Shown here: positions 44,004-55,205 of the stretch, one piece after another | Position numbering within the stretch: the first letter of the stretch is position 1 | Layout of the letters: every line of letters starts with the position of its first letter | Source: Haloplanus sp. CK5-1 | Lineage (GTDB): Archaea; Halobacteriota; Halobacteria; Halobacteriales; Haloferacaceae | Direction: 5' to 3' | Assembly (NCBI RefSeq): GCF_037201915.1 | Contig: NZ_CP147505.1 | Coordinates: forward strand, 372,001-436,000 | Length of the DNA stretch: 64,000 bases | Position numbers and translations under genes: made by a program | Notes under the pieces: generated by a model | What the model was told of the DNA's origin: nothing | The model's input: the letters and a program-made list of their open reading frames with translations, nothing else | The model's database searches: none

Positions 44004-47000
44004 ATGAGCGAGGCCGACGGGTCGGGGCCGGGACGGGAGATTTGGATCGAGAAGTACCGCCCGGAGACCCTCGACGACGTGAAAGGACAGGACGACATCG
44101 TCGACCGCCTGTCGAGTTACATCGAGCGCGACGACCTGCCGCACCTCCTTTTTTCGGGGCCGGCGGGCATCGGGAAGTGCGTGACGGGCGAGTCGCCGGT
44201 GGTGACGAACCGAGGCGTCGAACGGATCGGCGATGTGGTCGGGGGTACGGATGGATTCGCCACTCCCGACGACGGCTTGGAGGTACTGACGTTCGACGAC
44301 GGCTCGTTCGGGTACGCCGAACCCTCACACGTCTTCGGGAAGGACGCGGACGACCTCGTCCGCGTCACGACCCGGGACGGAAACGAGATGACCGTGACAC
44401 CGGAACACGAACTACTGACGGTCGGGCGAGACGGGTTGGAGTGGGTTCCCGCACGTGACCTCGACGCCGGTTCGCGAGTCGTTCGGCCCCGACACGCGTC
44501 GCTCCCGGATGGTGACGGCCGACTGGACTGGCTCGACGCCATGGACGGCGACCGAACGTTCGTCCACGTCACCGAGGAGTTCGCGGCGACGCACGGGATC
44601 CCGGCCGAGAAGAACTACGTCGGCAAGAAACGGCGCGTGGTCGCCGGACTCCGACGCGGCGAGTCGACGGCCGCTATCGCGGACGCGGCCGATACGACGG
44701 AGAAAACGGTCCAGTCGTATCGCCGTTCGCTCGACGCGTCGCTACACGAACCGAGCACTACGTGTTCACTGTCGTATCTTCGGGGACTGGACGCCGCCGA
44801 CGAGGCGTTGCGGACCCACGTCACCGAGATCCAGTACGTCAACCGCAACAATCAGCGGTCGGAGCCGATCTCGCCGCCGTGGGAACTCACCCCGGAACTG
44901 GCTGCGTTCGTCGGACTGACGGTGAGCGAGGCTCGACTCGACGGCGGTCGGGTGAAGTTCTACAACACCGACGACGGCTTGCTCGACCGATTCGACACCA
45001 CCGCACGGTCGACGTTCGACGTCGAACCTCGACGGGGTGTTCAGAGCGACGTTCCGTACCGGGAGGTCTGTAACCGGACGTTGACGCACTTCTTGGAGGC
45101 TTGTTTCGACGTCGTCGACGAGACGTCCGGCGCCGGCTCCACGCTCGTTCGTGCCGACGAGGCGAGCAGGGCGGCGTTCCTTCGAGCCGTCTTCGATGCC
45201 GAGGGCCACGTCACCGAGCAGGGGGTCGTCGAGTTGACACAAAAAGACGGTAGCCTCATCACGCTACTCTCGTACTTGCTCGCTGGGTTCGGCGTTCCGA
45301 GCCGTCGGAAGCGAGTGGAGAACGCGGCGACCAACGGTTCAGACGAAGAACGGGAGTACCACGCACTCTACGTCTCCAGTTCCCGCCATCTCGAAGCGTT
45401 CGCCGAACACGTCGGATTCAGTATCGACCGGAAATCGGCCCGACTCGCGGCTAACGCCGACCGAGACTCGAATCCGAACGACGACACGATTCCAACACAG
45501 GATGCGGTCGAAACGCTCTGTGAGTCGCTCTATCTGCGGAAGACGGATCACATTCCGGATTCCCTCGACGCCACCTCGCCGGGCCGAGAACGGTACCTCG
45601 ACTGTCTCGATAGCCTTCTCGACGCCGCGGAGACACGGCTCGACGAAGCGGAGCGGGCACTCGAGTGGATCGACGAACTCGGCTCCGACCTCGAGGCGGT
45701 TACGGCCGTCCCCGCAACGTGGGTCGGGACGCGTGACGAACTGGAGCCCATCGAGACGCGTCGCATCCTCTCCGAGCAGGTAGGGGTTCGATCAGACCGT
45801 CTCCTCGAATACGCCGACGGACGGCGAACTCCCGCGAGCGAGCGTGCGGTCGATCTGCTCGACCGGCTCGGGGAACACGACGCCGGCGTCGATATCGAAC
45901 CCGTTCGAACGGCGCTCGATGAGATCATCGAGGGCCTGAACGTTCCGTACGCTCGCGTCGCGGACGGAACCGAGATGCGTGGGACTGACGTGCAGAACCT
46001 CCTGGACGGTGGCAACGACCTCGGGTCACTCCCCCGGTTCCGAACCGTCGCGGACCGCGTCCGATCCATCGCGACCGGGATGCTCTCCGAGGACGTACTC
46101 GAAGATCTCACGACGTTACACACCCTCACGAGCGGTGACCTCTACTTCGACGAGGTCGAGTCGGTCGAACCGATCGACGGGACGCGTCGCGTCTACGACC
46201 TCACCGTTCCCGAGACGCGCAACTACGTCGCCGGACGGGTGCCGACGGTGATGCACAACACAACCTGCGCCACGGCCATCGCCCGCGAGGTGTACGGCGA
46301 CGACTGGCGGGGGAACTTCCTCGAACTCAACGCCTCGGACCAGCGCGGCATCGACGTGGTGCGCGACCGGATCAAGAACTTCGCGCGCTCCTCCTTTGGC
46401 GGGTTCGACTACCGGATCATCTTCCTCGACGAGGCCGACTCACTCACAGATGCGGCTCAGTCAGCGCTCCGCCGAACGATGGAGCAGTTCGCCGACAACA
46501 CCCGCTTTATCCTCTCGTGTAACTACTCCAGTCGGATCATCGACCCGATCCAGTCCCGGTGTGCGGTCTTTCGCTTCTCGCCGCTCCCGGACGACGCCGT
46601 CGGAGCACAGGTCCGCGAGATCGCCGCCGCCGAGGGGATCGACGTGACCGACGCCGGTCTCGACGCCCTGGTGTACGCCGCCGGGGGCGACATGCGGCGT
46701 GCGATCAACACGCTCCAAGCGGCGGCGACGACCGGCGAGACGGTCGACGAGGAGGCCGTCTACACCGTCACCTCGACGGTCCGCCCGGAGAAGATCGAGT
46801 CCATGATCGAGGCGGCCATCGACGGCGACTTCCCGCGGGCGCGGTCGACCCTGGAGACGCTCCTCGTGGATTCGGGGATGGCCGGCGGCGACGTGATCGA
46901 CCAACTCCACCGGTCGGCCTGGGAGTTCGACCTCGACGACCGGCGGACGGTCCGTCTGATGGAGCGGTTGGGCGAGGCCGACTACCGCATCACCGAGGGT

Positions 47001-47057
47001 GCCAACGAGCAGGTGCAACTGGAGGCGATGCTGGCGGCGCTGGCCCTAGAGGAGTAG
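44004..47057 (+). CDS. rfcS: Replication factor C small subunit containing an intein
   Basis: 1017-aa precursor. Exteins 1-58 and 753-1017 make a 323-aa AAA+ clamp-loader subunit: [18 protein letters not shown], Walker A GPAGIGK joined to TTCATAIAR, Walker [11 protein letters not shown] and arginine finger SRCAVFRF. The intein sits in the Walker A loop, directly after the P-loop lysine, so unspliced protein cannot bind ATP. RFC loads PCNA (pcn at 21 kb) onto DNA. The real start is [10 protein letters not shown] (44004). Confidence 0.95.
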   Translation: MSEADGSGPGREIWIEKYRPETLDDVKGQDDIVDRLSSYIERDDLPHLLFSGPAGIGKCVTGESPVVTNRGVERIGDVVGGTDGFATPDDGLEVLTFDDGSFGYAEPSHVFGKDADDLVRVTTRDGNEMTVTPEHELLTVGRDGLEWVPARDLDAGSRVVRPRHASLPDGDGRLDWLDAMDGDRTFVHVTEEFAATHGIPAEKNYVGKKRRVVAGLRRGESTAAIADAADTTEKTVQSYRRSLDASLHEPSTTCSLSYLRGLDAADEALRTHVTEIQYVNRNNQRSEPISPPWELTPELAAFVGLTVSEARLDGGRVKFYNTDDGLLDRFDTTARSTFDVEPRRGVQSDVPYREVCNRTLTHFLEACFDVVDETSGAGSTLVRADEASRAAFLRAVFDAEGHVTEQGVVELTQKDGSLITLLSYLLAGFGVPSRRKRVENAATNGSDEEREYHALYVSSSRHLEAFAEHVGFSIDRKSARLAANADRDSNPNDDTIPTQDAVETLCESLYLRKTDHIPDSLDATSPGRERYLDCLDSLLDAAETRLDEAERALEWIDELGSDLEAVTAVPATWVGTRDELEPIETRRILSEQVGVRSDRLLEYADGRRTPASERAVDLLDRLGEHDAGVDIEPVRTALDEIIEGLNVPYARVADGTEMRGTDVQNLLDGGNDLGSLPRFRTVADRVRSIATGMLSEDVLEDLTTLHTLTSGDLYFDEVESVEPIDGTRRVYDLTVPETRNYVAGRVPTVMHNTTCATAIAREVYGDDWRGNFLELNASDQRGIDVVRDRIKNFARSSFGGFDYRIIFLDEADSLTDAAQSALRRTMEQFADNTRFILSCNYSSRIIDPIQSRCAVFRFSPLPDDAVGAQVREIAAAEGIDVTDAGLDALVYAAGGDMRRAINTLQAAATTGETVDEEAVYTVTSTVRPEKIESMIEAAIDGDFPRARSTLETLLVDSGMAGGDVIDQLHRSAWEFDLDDRRTVRLMERLGEADYRITEGANEQVQLEAMLAALALEE
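44178..46259 (+). mobile_element. Intein in rfcS with LAGLIDADG-type endonuclease region
   Basis: 694 residues from Cys (CVTGESPVV, block A) to VPTVMHN (block G), followed by Thr. Block B is VTPEHELLT and block F is [17 protein letters not shown]. The endonuclease part shows [11 protein letters not shown], a DOD-1-like motif with altered acidic/glycine residues, and an intact [15 protein letters not shown]-2. An HTH-like segment ([23 protein letters not shown]) lies in the N-terminal half. Length, over twice a mini-intein, fits a full homing element. Confidence 0.93.
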
Positions 47058-47143
47058 TGTGCGCCGGCGACCCCGGACCCTCTCGCCTCCCGCGTCTCCC
47101 CGGAGTACGTAGGTTGGATATCCGTATTATTTCCTGATCCTGT

Positions 47144-47152
47144 ACTTATATA
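47144..47152 (+). promoter_or_regulatory. hemAT TATA element
   Basis: ACTTATATA, centred 28 nt before ATG 47176, so a leaderless transcript is expected. Confidence 0.6.
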
Positions 47153-47175
47153 TGTCCGTGTGACACCCGATCCCC

Positions 47176-48672
47176 ATGGCGGAGTTCAAGATCTCGGAGC
47201 GAGAGCGGGGGCAGGTAAACGGGGACCGCCTCACCGAGCGGATCGGCATCGACGAGGGCGAGATCAACTGGCGGAAGGACTTCACCCAGTTCGACGGGGA
47301 CGACGAGCGGACGGTGGCGGACCTCTCGGACGTGTTCGACGACATCGCCGACGACCTCGTCGAGGAGTTCTACGGCCACATTCAGTCGTACTCGCAGTCG
47401 GTTTCGATCCTCGACTCGTCGTCGAAGTCGGTCGAGGCGCTGAAGCGGAGTCAGGCCGAGTACCTGCGGGATCTGGGGCGCGGGGAGTACGGACAGGACT
47501 ACTTCAGCAGGCGGGCACGGATCGGGAAGATCCACGACATGCTCGATCTCGGGCCCAAGATCTACCTCGGCGCGTACTCGGTGTACTACGAGGGGATCCT
47601 CGAGGCCATCGCCGAGGACGTCAAACGCGACGCGGTCGGTGCCGGAGCGGACGGGACAGGGACCGCCGTCGACGACGCCGTCGATGAGGTCGTCGATCGG
47701 GCGCTCTCGGTGCTCAAACTCATCAACCTCGACCAGCAGGTCGCGATGGACACCTACATCCACTCGTACAGCCAGCGGATCGAGTCCGAGTTGGACCGCC
47801 AGCAGACTGTCGCCCGGACGATCGAATCGTCGGTGGACGAACTCCGCGACGCCTCCGAGGAGGTGGCGACGAGTTCCGGGGAGATCAGCGACATCACGGC
47901 GGACCAGGCCGACAGTATGGCGGAGATCTCGACCGAGATATCCAACCTCAGCGCGACGGTCGAGGAGGTGGCGTCGACGGCGAACCAGGTCGCGGAGACA
48001 AGCGCCCGCGCGGAGGATCTCGCCGTCGAGGGCAAGGAATCCGCCGAAGAGGCGATGGACGTGATGGACGACGTGGGGGAGGCCGCCGACGGCGTCACCG
48101 ACGACGTCGAACGTCTCCAGACGCGCATCGACGAGATCGACGAGATCGTCGACGTGATCAACGACATCGCGAACCAGACCAACATCCTCGCGCTCAACGC
48201 CTCGATCGAGGCCGCCAGAGCGGGCGAGGCGGGCGAGGGGTTCGCCGTCGTCGCCGACGAGGTCAAGAGCCTCGCCGAGGAGTCCCAGCGACAGGCCGGG
48301 CGGATCGAGGAGATGATCGACGAGATCCAGACCGACACGGCGGACACCGTCGACAGCCTCGAAACGACGACTGAGCGGATCGACGTCGGCGTCGAGCGGG
48401 TCGAATCCTCGATGGACAAACTGGACGACATCGCCGACGCCGTCACCGAGACGTCGAGCGGTATCTCGGAGGTGGCCGACGCGGCCGACGATCAGGCCGC
48501 AAGCACCGAAGAACTCGCGTCGATGATCGATCAGGCCAGTTCGCAGGCCGCCCGAATCGAGAGCGAGATCGACGACGTCGCGACCGCCAATCGGGAGCAA
48601 GTGGAGGGACTCGACGGCATCGCCGACACCGTCCGGGAGTTGACGGCGGCGGACGACGACTCCCTCGTGTAG
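47176..48672 (+). CDS. hemAT: HemAT globin-coupled aerotaxis transducer
   Basis: 498 aa. Residues 40-195 are a protoglobin-like sensor with the proximal haem histidine at about 120 ([13 protein letters not shown]). No membrane helices. Then a coiled-coil chemoreceptor domain whose hairpin tip is [29 protein letters not shown], the CheA/CheW contact. Signals oxygen to the archaellum motor. Possible methylation sites lie in the Glu-rich helices around 215-260 and 430-470. Confidence 0.95.
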   Translation: MAEFKISERERGQVNGDRLTERIGIDEGEINWRKDFTQFDGDDERTVADLSDVFDDIADDLVEEFYGHIQSYSQSVSILDSSSKSVEALKRSQAEYLRDLGRGEYGQDYFSRRARIGKIHDMLDLGPKIYLGAYSVYYEGILEAIAEDVKRDAVGAGADGTGTAVDDAVDEVVDRALSVLKLINLDQQVAMDTYIHSYSQRIESELDRQQTVARTIESSVDELRDASEEVATSSGEISDITADQADSMAEISTEISNLSATVEEVASTANQVAETSARAEDLAVEGKESAEEAMDVMDDVGEAADGVTDDVERLQTRIDEIDEIVDVINDIANQTNILALNASIEAARAGEAGEGFAVVADEVKSLAEESQRQAGRIEEMIDEIQTDTADTVDSLETTTERIDVGVERVESSMDKLDDIADAVTETSSGISEVADAADDQAASTEELASMIDQASSQAARIESEIDDVATANREQVEGLDGIADTVRELTAADDDSLV

Positions 48673-48814
48673 GGACGGGACGGCCGCCGGTGGGCGCGGA
48701 TCGACGCCCGGGCGTGTGCCGTCGCGGGGACTGCAGTCCGGTCTCGTCCCTTTCCCTCCCCGAAACACGCGTTCCCGGAACTGTTTTAGGCGGAGACGGG
48801 CCAAAGAGGTGGTA

Positions 48815-51586
48815 ATGAGCGAACTCGAAGAGGCCTACCGACTCGAGTACTTCGAGGAGGAGGGATTCACCCGACAGGAGTGTGCCTCGTGTGGCGTCCA
48901 CTTCTGGGCGCGGGTGGAGCGCGACACCTGCGGCGAGCCACCCTGTGACGACTACGACTTCATCGGCAACCCCGGGTTCGACGAGTCGTACACCTTAGAG
49001 GAGATGCGCGAGGCCTTCCTCTCCTTTTTCGAGGCCAACGGCCACGAGCGCATCGACCCCTACCCCGTGGCGGCGAACCGCTGGCGCGACGACGTCCTCC
49101 TGACCCAGGCGTCGGTCTATGACTTCCAGCCGCTGGTCACCTCCGGCGAGACGCCGCCGCCGGCGAACCCCCTCACCATCTCTCAACCCTGCATTCGGAT
49201 GCAGGACATCGACAACGTCGGCAAGACGGGCCGACACACGATGGCCTTCGAGATGATGGCCCACCACGCGTTCAACACCCGCGAGGACGCCCCCGACGAC
49301 TACGCCTACGAAGGTGAGGTGTACTGGAAAGACGAGACGGTGGAGTACTGTGACCGCTTCTTCGAGTACATGGGCGTCGACCCCACGGACCTCACCTACA
49401 TCGAGGATCCGTGGGTCGGCGGCGGGAACGCCGGCCCTGCGTTCGAGGTGATCTACCGGGGGCTGGAACTCGCGACGCTCGTCTTCATGTCGATGGAGCA
49501 AGACCCCGACGGCGAGTACGAGATGAAAGACGGCAACCGCTACAGCCACATGGACACCTACATCGTCGACACCGGCTACGGGCTGGAGCGGTGGACGTGG
49601 ATGAGTCAGGGGACGCCGACCGTCTACGAGGCTATCTACCCCGACATGATCGACTTCCTCACCGATCGAGCGGGGATCGACCACTTCGAGGAGGAGCGGG
49701 CGCTGATCGAGAAGGCCGCTCGCCTCTCGGGCTATCTCGACGTCGACGAGGTCGACGACCTGGCCACGGCCCGGGCGGAGGTGGCCGACGAACTCGGCGT
49801 CGACGCCGACGACCTCACCGCCCTGCTCGAACCCCTCGAAGACGTCTACGCCATCGCCGACCACTGCCGGACGCTCGCGTACATGCTCGGCGACGGCATC
49901 GTCCCCTCGAACGTCGGCACGGGCTATCTCGCCCGGATGGTGCTCCGACGGACCAAACGCCTCGTCGACGGCCTCGGCATCGACGCCCCCCTCGACGAAC
50001 TCGTCGACATGCAGGCCGACCGTCTCGGCTACACCAACCGCGATACGATCCGCGACATGGTGCGCACCGAGGAGCGAAAGTACCGCGAGACGCTCGAACG
50101 CGGCTCCCGGAAGGTCGAGAGCATCGCCGAGGAGTACGCCGACCGCGGCGAACCCATCCCCCGCGAGACGCTGATCGAACTGTACGACTCCCACGGTATC
50201 CAGCCGGACATGGTCGAGGACATCGCCGCCGACCACGGCGCGACCGTCGACGTGCCCGCCGACTTCTACGGACTGGTCGCCGCCCGCCACGGCGGGGACG
50301 ACGACGACGAGACGACCGCCGGCCGCGACGGTCGGTTCACGGACCTCCCGGAGACCGACCGGCTGTTCTACGACGACCAGGATCGAACGGAGTTCGAGGC
50401 GGTCGTCCTCGACGTGTTCGAGCGCGAGGAGGGGTACGACGTGGTGCTCGACCAGACGATGTTCTACCCCGAGGGTGGCGGTCAACCGGCGGACACGGGC
50501 GTCCTCTCGACCGACGAGACGACCGTCGAGGTGACCGACGTCGAGAGCCGGGACGGGGTGGTGCTCCACCGGACCGACGGCAACCCCGGCAAAGGCGAGT
50601 TCGTCCGCGGACAGATCGACGCCGAGCGGCGGTTCAGCCTGATGCGACACCACACCGCGACCCACGTGATCGGCCACGCCGCCCGACGGGTGCTCGGCGA
50701 CCACGTTCGACAGGCCGGCGCACAGAAGGGGACCGACCGGTCCCGCCTCGACGTGCGCCACTTCCAGCGCATCTCCCGCGAGGAGGTCAAAGAGATCGAA
50801 CGCGTCGCTAACGAGATCGTGATGGAGAACCAACCGGTGACCCAGGAGTGGCCCGACCGCCACGAGGCCGAGGCCGAACACGGCTTCGACCTGTATCAGG
50901 GGGGCGTCCCGCCGGGCCAGCAGATCCGCCTCGTCCACGTCGACGACGACGTGCAGGCGTGTGCCGGCACGCACGTCGCCCGGACGGGTGACATCGGCGC
51001 GATCAAAGTGATCGACACCGAACCGATCCAGGACGGCGTCGAGCGCATCACCTTCGCCGCCGGCGACGCCGCCATCGAGGCGACCCAGCGGACCGAGGAC
51101 GCCCTCTACGAGGCCGCGGACGTCCTCGACGTCTCGCCCGCGGACGTCCCGGAGACGGCCGAGCGATTCTTCGAGGAGTGGAAGGCCCGCGGCAAGGAGA
51201 TCGACCGCCTGACTGGGGAACTCGCGGAGGCACGCGCCGCGGCCGCGGCCGACGCCGAGGGGGTCGACGTCGGCGGCGTCGACGCCGTGATCCGGCGGAT
51301 GGACGCCGACGCCGACGAACTCCGCGCCACCGCCAACGCCGTCGTCGACGAGGGGGCGGTGGCCGTCCTCGGGAGCGCCCGGGGTGGGAGCGCTCAGTTC
51401 GTCGTCGGCGTTCCGGACGGCGTCGACATCAACGCCGGCGACGTCGTTGGGCGACTCGCCGGACGGGTCGGCGGCGGTGGCGGCGGCCCGCCGGACTTCG
51501 CGCAGGGTGGTGGCCCCGACGTCGACGCCCTGGACGACACTCTGGAGGACGCACCGGACGTGCTTCGGACGGTACGGAGCACCTGA
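48815..51586 (+). CDS. alaS: Alanyl-tRNA synthetase, archaeal type
   Basis: 923 aa. N-terminal archaeal extension with a cysteine cluster ([18 protein letters not shown]), class II core ([20 protein letters not shown]), editing domain zinc motifs [12 protein letters not shown] and CAGTHVA, and a C-terminal domain ending in a glycine-rich [14 protein letters not shown] tract. Joins alanine to tRNA-Ala and clears mischarged serine or glycine. Start [13 protein letters not shown] at 48815. Confidence 0.97.
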   Translation: MSELEEAYRLEYFEEEGFTRQECASCGVHFWARVERDTCGEPPCDDYDFIGNPGFDESYTLEEMREAFLSFFEANGHERIDPYPVAANRWRDDVLLTQASVYDFQPLVTSGETPPPANPLTISQPCIRMQDIDNVGKTGRHTMAFEMMAHHAFNTREDAPDDYAYEGEVYWKDETVEYCDRFFEYMGVDPTDLTYIEDPWVGGGNAGPAFEVIYRGLELATLVFMSMEQDPDGEYEMKDGNRYSHMDTYIVDTGYGLERWTWMSQGTPTVYEAIYPDMIDFLTDRAGIDHFEEERALIEKAARLSGYLDVDEVDDLATARAEVADELGVDADDLTALLEPLEDVYAIADHCRTLAYMLGDGIVPSNVGTGYLARMVLRRTKRLVDGLGIDAPLDELVDMQADRLGYTNRDTIRDMVRTEERKYRETLERGSRKVESIAEEYADRGEPIPRETLIELYDSHGIQPDMVEDIAADHGATVDVPADFYGLVAARHGGDDDDETTAGRDGRFTDLPETDRLFYDDQDRTEFEAVVLDVFEREEGYDVVLDQTMFYPEGGGQPADTGVLSTDETTVEVTDVESRDGVVLHRTDGNPGKGEFVRGQIDAERRFSLMRHHTATHVIGHAARRVLGDHVRQAGAQKGTDRSRLDVRHFQRISREEVKEIERVANEIVMENQPVTQEWPDRHEAEAEHGFDLYQGGVPPGQQIRLVHVDDDVQACAGTHVARTGDIGAIKVIDTEPIQDGVERITFAAGDAAIEATQRTEDALYEAADVLDVSPADVPETAERFFEEWKARGKEIDRLTGELAEARAAAAADAEGVDVGGVDAVIRRMDADADELRATANAVVDEGAVAVLGSARGGSAQFVVGVPDGVDINAGDVVGRLAGRVGGGGGGPPDFAQGGGPDVDALDDTLEDAPDVLRTVRST

Positions 51587-51629
51587 GAGCGGGCGAAGGT
51601 TCATACCCGATCCCGCGGCCACGCCCGCC

Positions 51630-51872
51630 GTGACCTCCTCGTCGCGGCTCCCGTCGATCCCGCTGTCGGCGTACGGCCTCTTTCTCGCCCTCTCGACGGC
51701 CCTCTGGGTGCGCTCGGTTGCCGCCGCGTCGTCGCACGATCCGACGCCGACGGCGCTGCTCACCGGTCGCCCACCGATGTCGCCGGTTCTGGCGGTTGGC
51801 GGCGTCGGCCTCGCACTCCTCCTCGCCGCCACGGTGATCGGACTGGCACTCCTGACCGCCCGCGCCGCGTGA
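51630..51872 (+). CDS. Small two-helix membrane protein
   Basis: 80 aa from GTG 51630 (TSSSRLPSIPLSAYGLFLAL). Two hydrophobic segments at about 12-35 and 50-75. It starts 43 nt after alaS and ends 37 nt before the hydrolase on the same strand. No family recognised; coding is supported by GC-rich third positions and the clean helices. Confidence 0.55.
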   Translation: MTSSSRLPSIPLSAYGLFLALSTALWVRSVAAASSHDPTPTALLTGRPPMSPVLAVGGVGLALLLAATVIGLALLTARAA

Positions 51873-51909
51873 CCGATGCCACTAACGGCCGGGGGCCGTA
51901 GGACCAGCC

Positions 51910-52701
51910 ATGCCGACCGCATCGAACGGCGCGGTGTCGATCCACTACGCCACAGACGGTGACGCCGACCGGGAGACGGTCCTGTTGCTCGGCGACGTGG
52001 GCTACGGCGCGTGGCAGTGGGGCTGGCAACACGCCGGTCTGACCGGCCCCTTCGAGACGGTGGTGCCCGACCTCCGGGGTGCGGGACGGTCCGACGCACC
52101 GTCGGGGCCCTACGCTATCGAGGACTTCGTCGCCGACGTCGAGGCCGTCCTCGACGACCACGGGGCGCGGCGGGCCCACGTCGTCGGCGCGGGGCTGGGC
52201 GGGATGGTCGCACTCGAACTCGCGCGGGCGTCGACGCGTCCGCAGTCGTTGGCGCTTCTGGGCACCGCCGCGACCGGCGAGGGCCTGTCGCTCGACCCGC
52301 TGTTCGGGTCGCCGGCCGACCCCGACGACCTGACGTCGTCGCTGTCGGCGGCGCTCTCCGACGACTTCCTGAGCGCCCACCCCGAGGCGGTCGACCGGAT
52401 CGTCGACTGGCGCGCCGACGAGGACGCCACCCGCGAGGCGTGGGCGGCACAGGCCGCCGGGGTCGGGGCCTTCGACGCCTCGGACTGGCTGTACGAGGTG
52501 ACGCTCCCGTCGCTCGTCGTCCATGGCCGAGACGACGCCGTCTGGCCGGTCGACCGTGGCCGGCGACTCGCGGAGGGGCTCCCCCGGGGCGACTTCGTCG
52601 GCGTCGACGCGGGACATCTCGTGGGTATCGAGCGCTCCCGTGACGTGAACGACCGCCTCGTCGGGTTCTTCGAGGGTGTCGGCTCGACCGACCGGGCGTA
52701 A
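51910..52701 (+). CDS. Alpha/beta-hydrolase-fold protein without the serine nucleophile
   Basis: 263 aa. DLRGAGRSDAP, VVHGRDDAVWP and DAGHLVGIE supply the fold and the Asp and His of the triad. The nucleophile elbow, normally G-x-S-x-G, reads VVGAGLGGMVAL, so the serine position (about 95) is glycine. It may be a non-catalytic binding or scaffold protein, or use another mechanism. Followed after 33 nt by a GATase gene. Confidence 0.82.
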   Translation: MPTASNGAVSIHYATDGDADRETVLLLGDVGYGAWQWGWQHAGLTGPFETVVPDLRGAGRSDAPSGPYAIEDFVADVEAVLDDHGARRAHVVGAGLGGMVALELARASTRPQSLALLGTAATGEGLSLDPLFGSPADPDDLTSSLSAALSDDFLSAHPEAVDRIVDWRADEDATREAWAAQAAGVGAFDASDWLYEVTLPSLVVHGRDDAVWPVDRGRRLAEGLPRGDFVGVDAGHLVGIERSRDVNDRLVGFFEGVGSTDRA

Positions 52702-52734
52702 GCGACTAACGCCCCGCCCGCCAGGGGACACACG

Positions 52735-53430
52735 ATGAGTCGACCTCGGATCGCGCTCTTGGACGCCTCACACGGTGCGGACCACACCCGCCGGAACTTC
52801 CGTCGGGAACTGGACGCCGACCTCGCGGAGTTCGACGCGTCGGCCGGCGAACTGCCCACCGATTTCGACTACGACGCCGCCGTCGTGACCGGGTCGAAGT
52901 CCTCCGTCTACTGGGACGAGCCTTGGATCGACGCCCTCGTCGCCTGGGTCGGGGAGGCGGCCGACCGCATGCCCGTCCTCGGCGTCTGTTACGGCCACCA
53001 AGTCCTCGCGGAGGCACTCGGCGGCCGCGTCGAGGCGATGGACGACGTCGAACTCGGCTACCGCGAGATCCGACGCCTGACCGAGGACCCCCTGTTCGCG
53101 GGCCTCGACGCCACCTTCGTCGCCTTCGAGACCCACTCCGATCGGGTGGTCGACCTGCCGCCGGGCGCGACGCTCCTCGCCGAGAACGACCGCGGCGTCC
53201 AGGCGTTCCGCCGCGGCGACTGCTGGGGCGTGCAGTTCCACCCCGAGTACGATCGGTCGAGCGCCGAGACGGTCACGCGAGGGAAGGATCTCCCCGAGGC
53301 GCGCATCGACTCGGTCGTCGCCGGCATCGACGACGACACCTACGCCGCCGCCTGCCGGACCAAGCGCCTCTTCGACAACTTCGTCGCGTACGTCGGCCAG
53401 CGGACGGGGACGGGAACTCCCGACGCCTGA
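52735..53430 (+). CDS. Class I glutamine amidotransferase-domain protein
   Basis: 231-aa stand-alone GATase: nucleophile GVCYGHQVLAEALGG (Cys about 84) and FHPEYD histidine-glutamate pair are intact. Resembles GuaA-type N-terminal domains and the YLR126c/gamma-glutamyl GATase-like proteins; without a synthetase partner the acceptor is unknown. The same strand order hydrolase-GATase-propeller-prs suggests a loose operon. Confidence 0.85.
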   Translation: MSRPRIALLDASHGADHTRRNFRRELDADLAEFDASAGELPTDFDYDAAVVTGSKSSVYWDEPWIDALVAWVGEAADRMPVLGVCYGHQVLAEALGGRVEAMDDVELGYREIRRLTEDPLFAGLDATFVAFETHSDRVVDLPPGATLLAENDRGVQAFRRGDCWGVQFHPEYDRSSAETVTRGKDLPEARIDSVVAGIDDDTYAAACRTKRLFDNFVAYVGQRTGTGTPDA

Positions 53431-53482
53431 CGCCTGTCTCGACCTGCCAACCGTTTTGGGGGCCGCTCCCGGAGGTGGCTGT

Positions 53483-54304
53483 ATGGGTCACACTATCGAC
53501 GAGAAGCGCGTCTACGCCGACCGGACGGGGGCCGAGACGGTGCTGATCGCGTCCGAGCGGGGTGTCGTCGTCGCGTCGCTGTCGGCCGACCGCGTCGGCG
53601 AGTTCCGTCTCGACCACCGGACGGCCGCCCGTGACGTGGCCGCCAACGGGGACCGTCGCGCCGTCGCCACCGACGAGGACGTCCTCGTCGGCAGGTACGA
53701 GCCGACGGGGTTCGGGCCGGCGGTAGCGGTCGGGTTCGACGGCGACGACCTCCTCGCGGCCGGGCCGGACGGACGGGTCGCTCGCCTCGACGACGGGTGG
53801 ACGACGCTGGGGACCGTCGAGACGCCCCGCGCCGTCCACGGTGGGATGGTCGCGGCCGCCGACGGCGTCTGGATGGTCGATCAGGGTCTGCGGAACGTCG
53901 GCCTCGGGGACGTCCGTGACGTCCACGGTCGGGGGATGCCCCTCGCGGCCACCGACGACGGCCTCTACCGCCTCGGCAACGGCTGGATGGACGAACGCAG
54001 CGACGCGTTCGGGGTCGTGAGCGTCGACAGCGCGGAACGACGTTCCGCGAGCAGCCGGACGCAGTCCGGCGACGCGGCCGACGACCGCGCCCACGCCGTC
54101 GGCGAGGACGGGACGTTCGTCCGCGAAGCGGTCGGCGAGTGGCGGGCGGTCGAGACGCCCGGCGATCCCGTCGACGTGGCCTACACCGACCGGGCGACGG
54201 TCGCGGTGACCGAAGGCGGGACGCTGTTGGCCGACGCGGGCGAGGGGTGGCGGACGCGGGAACTGGGCGTCGGCGGCGTCTCGGCGCTCGCGGTTCGCGG
54301 GTGA
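53483..54304 (+). CDS. HVO_0234-type beta-propeller protein with hairpin insertion
   Basis: 273 aa of short repeated beta segments (GERGVVVASLSADRVGEF style blades) resembling the haloarchaeal HVO_0234 family. At nucleotides 54031-54070, corresponding to ERRSASSRTQSGDAAD (around residues 183-198), two perfect hairpins interrupt the propeller repeat in frame, giving a loop of low-complexity Ser/Arg residues. No signal peptide. Function unknown. Confidence 0.75.
   Translation: MGHTIDEKRVYADRTGAETVLIASERGVVVASLSADRVGEFRLDHRTAARDVAANGDRRAVATDEDVLVGRYEPTGFGPAVAVGFDGDDLLAAGPDGRVARLDDGWTTLGTVETPRAVHGGMVAAADGVWMVDQGLRNVGLGDVRDVHGRGMPLAATDDGLYRLGNGWMDERSDAFGVVSVDSAERRSASSRTQSGDAADDRAHAVGEDGTFVREAVGEWRAVETPGDPVDVAYTDRATVAVTEGGTLLADAGEGWRTRELGVGGVSALAVRG
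54031..54070 (+). repeat. In-frame tandem hairpins inside a propeller gene
   Basis: CGCGGAAC-GAC-GTTCCGCG (54031-54049, 8-bp stem) and GCCGGAC-GCA-GTCCGGC (54054-54070, 7-bp stem), each with a 3-nt loop and 4 nt apart. The arrangement is like the block at 60719-60816 but here it is translated. Confidence 0.75.
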
Positions 54305-54349
54305 GCGCGGACGGAAACGGTTTTCGGGGCGGCCGTCGATCCACTCCAC

Positions 54350-55204
54350 ATGATCGTCCCCGGTTCGAACTCGCAGGCGCTCGGGGCGGCGCTGGCCGCC
54401 GAGACCGGCTATCCGCTCGCAGACGTGCGGTACGAGCGGTTCCCCGACGGCGAACGCATGGCGTCGACACCCGGTATCGACTCCGGCGTCGACCGGGCGG
54501 TCGTCGTCGCCTCGACGACGACCGACGCCGCCCACGTCGAGCTCCTCCAGTTGCAGGACGCCGCCCGCGAGGCCGGCGCTGACGAACTCGTGACCGTCCT
54601 CCCCTACATGGGGTACGGGCGACAGGAGCGTGCCTTCGAACACGGCCAACCCGTGTCGGCCCGCGCGGTGGCCCGCGCCGTCTCGACCGGCACGGACCGT
54701 GTCGTCCTCGTCAACCCCCACGAGGCGTCGGTGACCGACTTCTTCGACGCCCCCTGTTCGGTCGTCGACGCCGCCCCCCGACTTGCCGACCCCCTCCCCC
54801 CCGACCTCGAGGAGCCGCTCTTCCTCTCGCCCGACGCGGGCGCCGTCGCCATCGCCGAATCGACCCGGGACGCCTACGGCCGGGGCGACGTGGACTACTT
54901 TGAGAAGGTGCGCCACTCCGGTACCGAGGTGGAGGTTACGCCGGGCGACGCCGACGTGTCGGGCCGGGACGTGGTCGTCGTCGACGACATCGTCGCCACC
55001 GGGACGACGATGAGCGAGTCGGTCGGCGTCCTGGCCGACCGCGGGGCCGCCGGGGTGTACGTCACCTGCGTCCACCCGCTGTTCGCACGGAACGCACGGT
55101 CGAAACTCGAACGCGCGGGCGTGTCGGCCATCTACGGTACCGACACCATCGAGCGCGACGTGACCGCAACCTCGGTCGCCCCGGCCGTCGCCGACGCCCT
55201 GTGA
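54350..55204 (+). CDS. prs: Ribose-phosphate diphosphokinase (PRPP synthetase)
   Basis: 284 aa, class III-like archaeal length. PRPP-binding loop VVVVDDIVATGTTMSES, flexible-loop LPYMGYGRQERAFEHGQP and NPHEASVTDFF are seen. Makes PRPP for purine, pyrimidine, histidine and NAD synthesis from ribose-5-phosphate (RpiA at 37.8 kb). Start MIVPGSNSQALG. The next gene begins 1 nt after its stop. Confidence 0.95.
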   Translation: MIVPGSNSQALGAALAAETGYPLADVRYERFPDGERMASTPGIDSGVDRAVVVASTTTDAAHVELLQLQDAAREAGADELVTVLPYMGYGRQERAFEHGQPVSARAVARAVSTGTDRVVLVNPHEASVTDFFDAPCSVVDAAPRLADPLPPDLEEPLFLSPDAGAVAIAESTRDAYGRGDVDYFEKVRHSGTEVEVTPGDADVSGRDVVVVDDIVATGTTMSESVGVLADRGAAGVYVTCVHPLFARNARSKLERAGVSAIYGTDTIERDVTATSVAPAVADAL

Positions 55205-55205
55205 G

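Noticed and set aside
48995-52099. 1034-codon frame antisense to alaS
   Set aside because: Mirror of a high-GC gene; the plus-strand protein is a full AlaRS.
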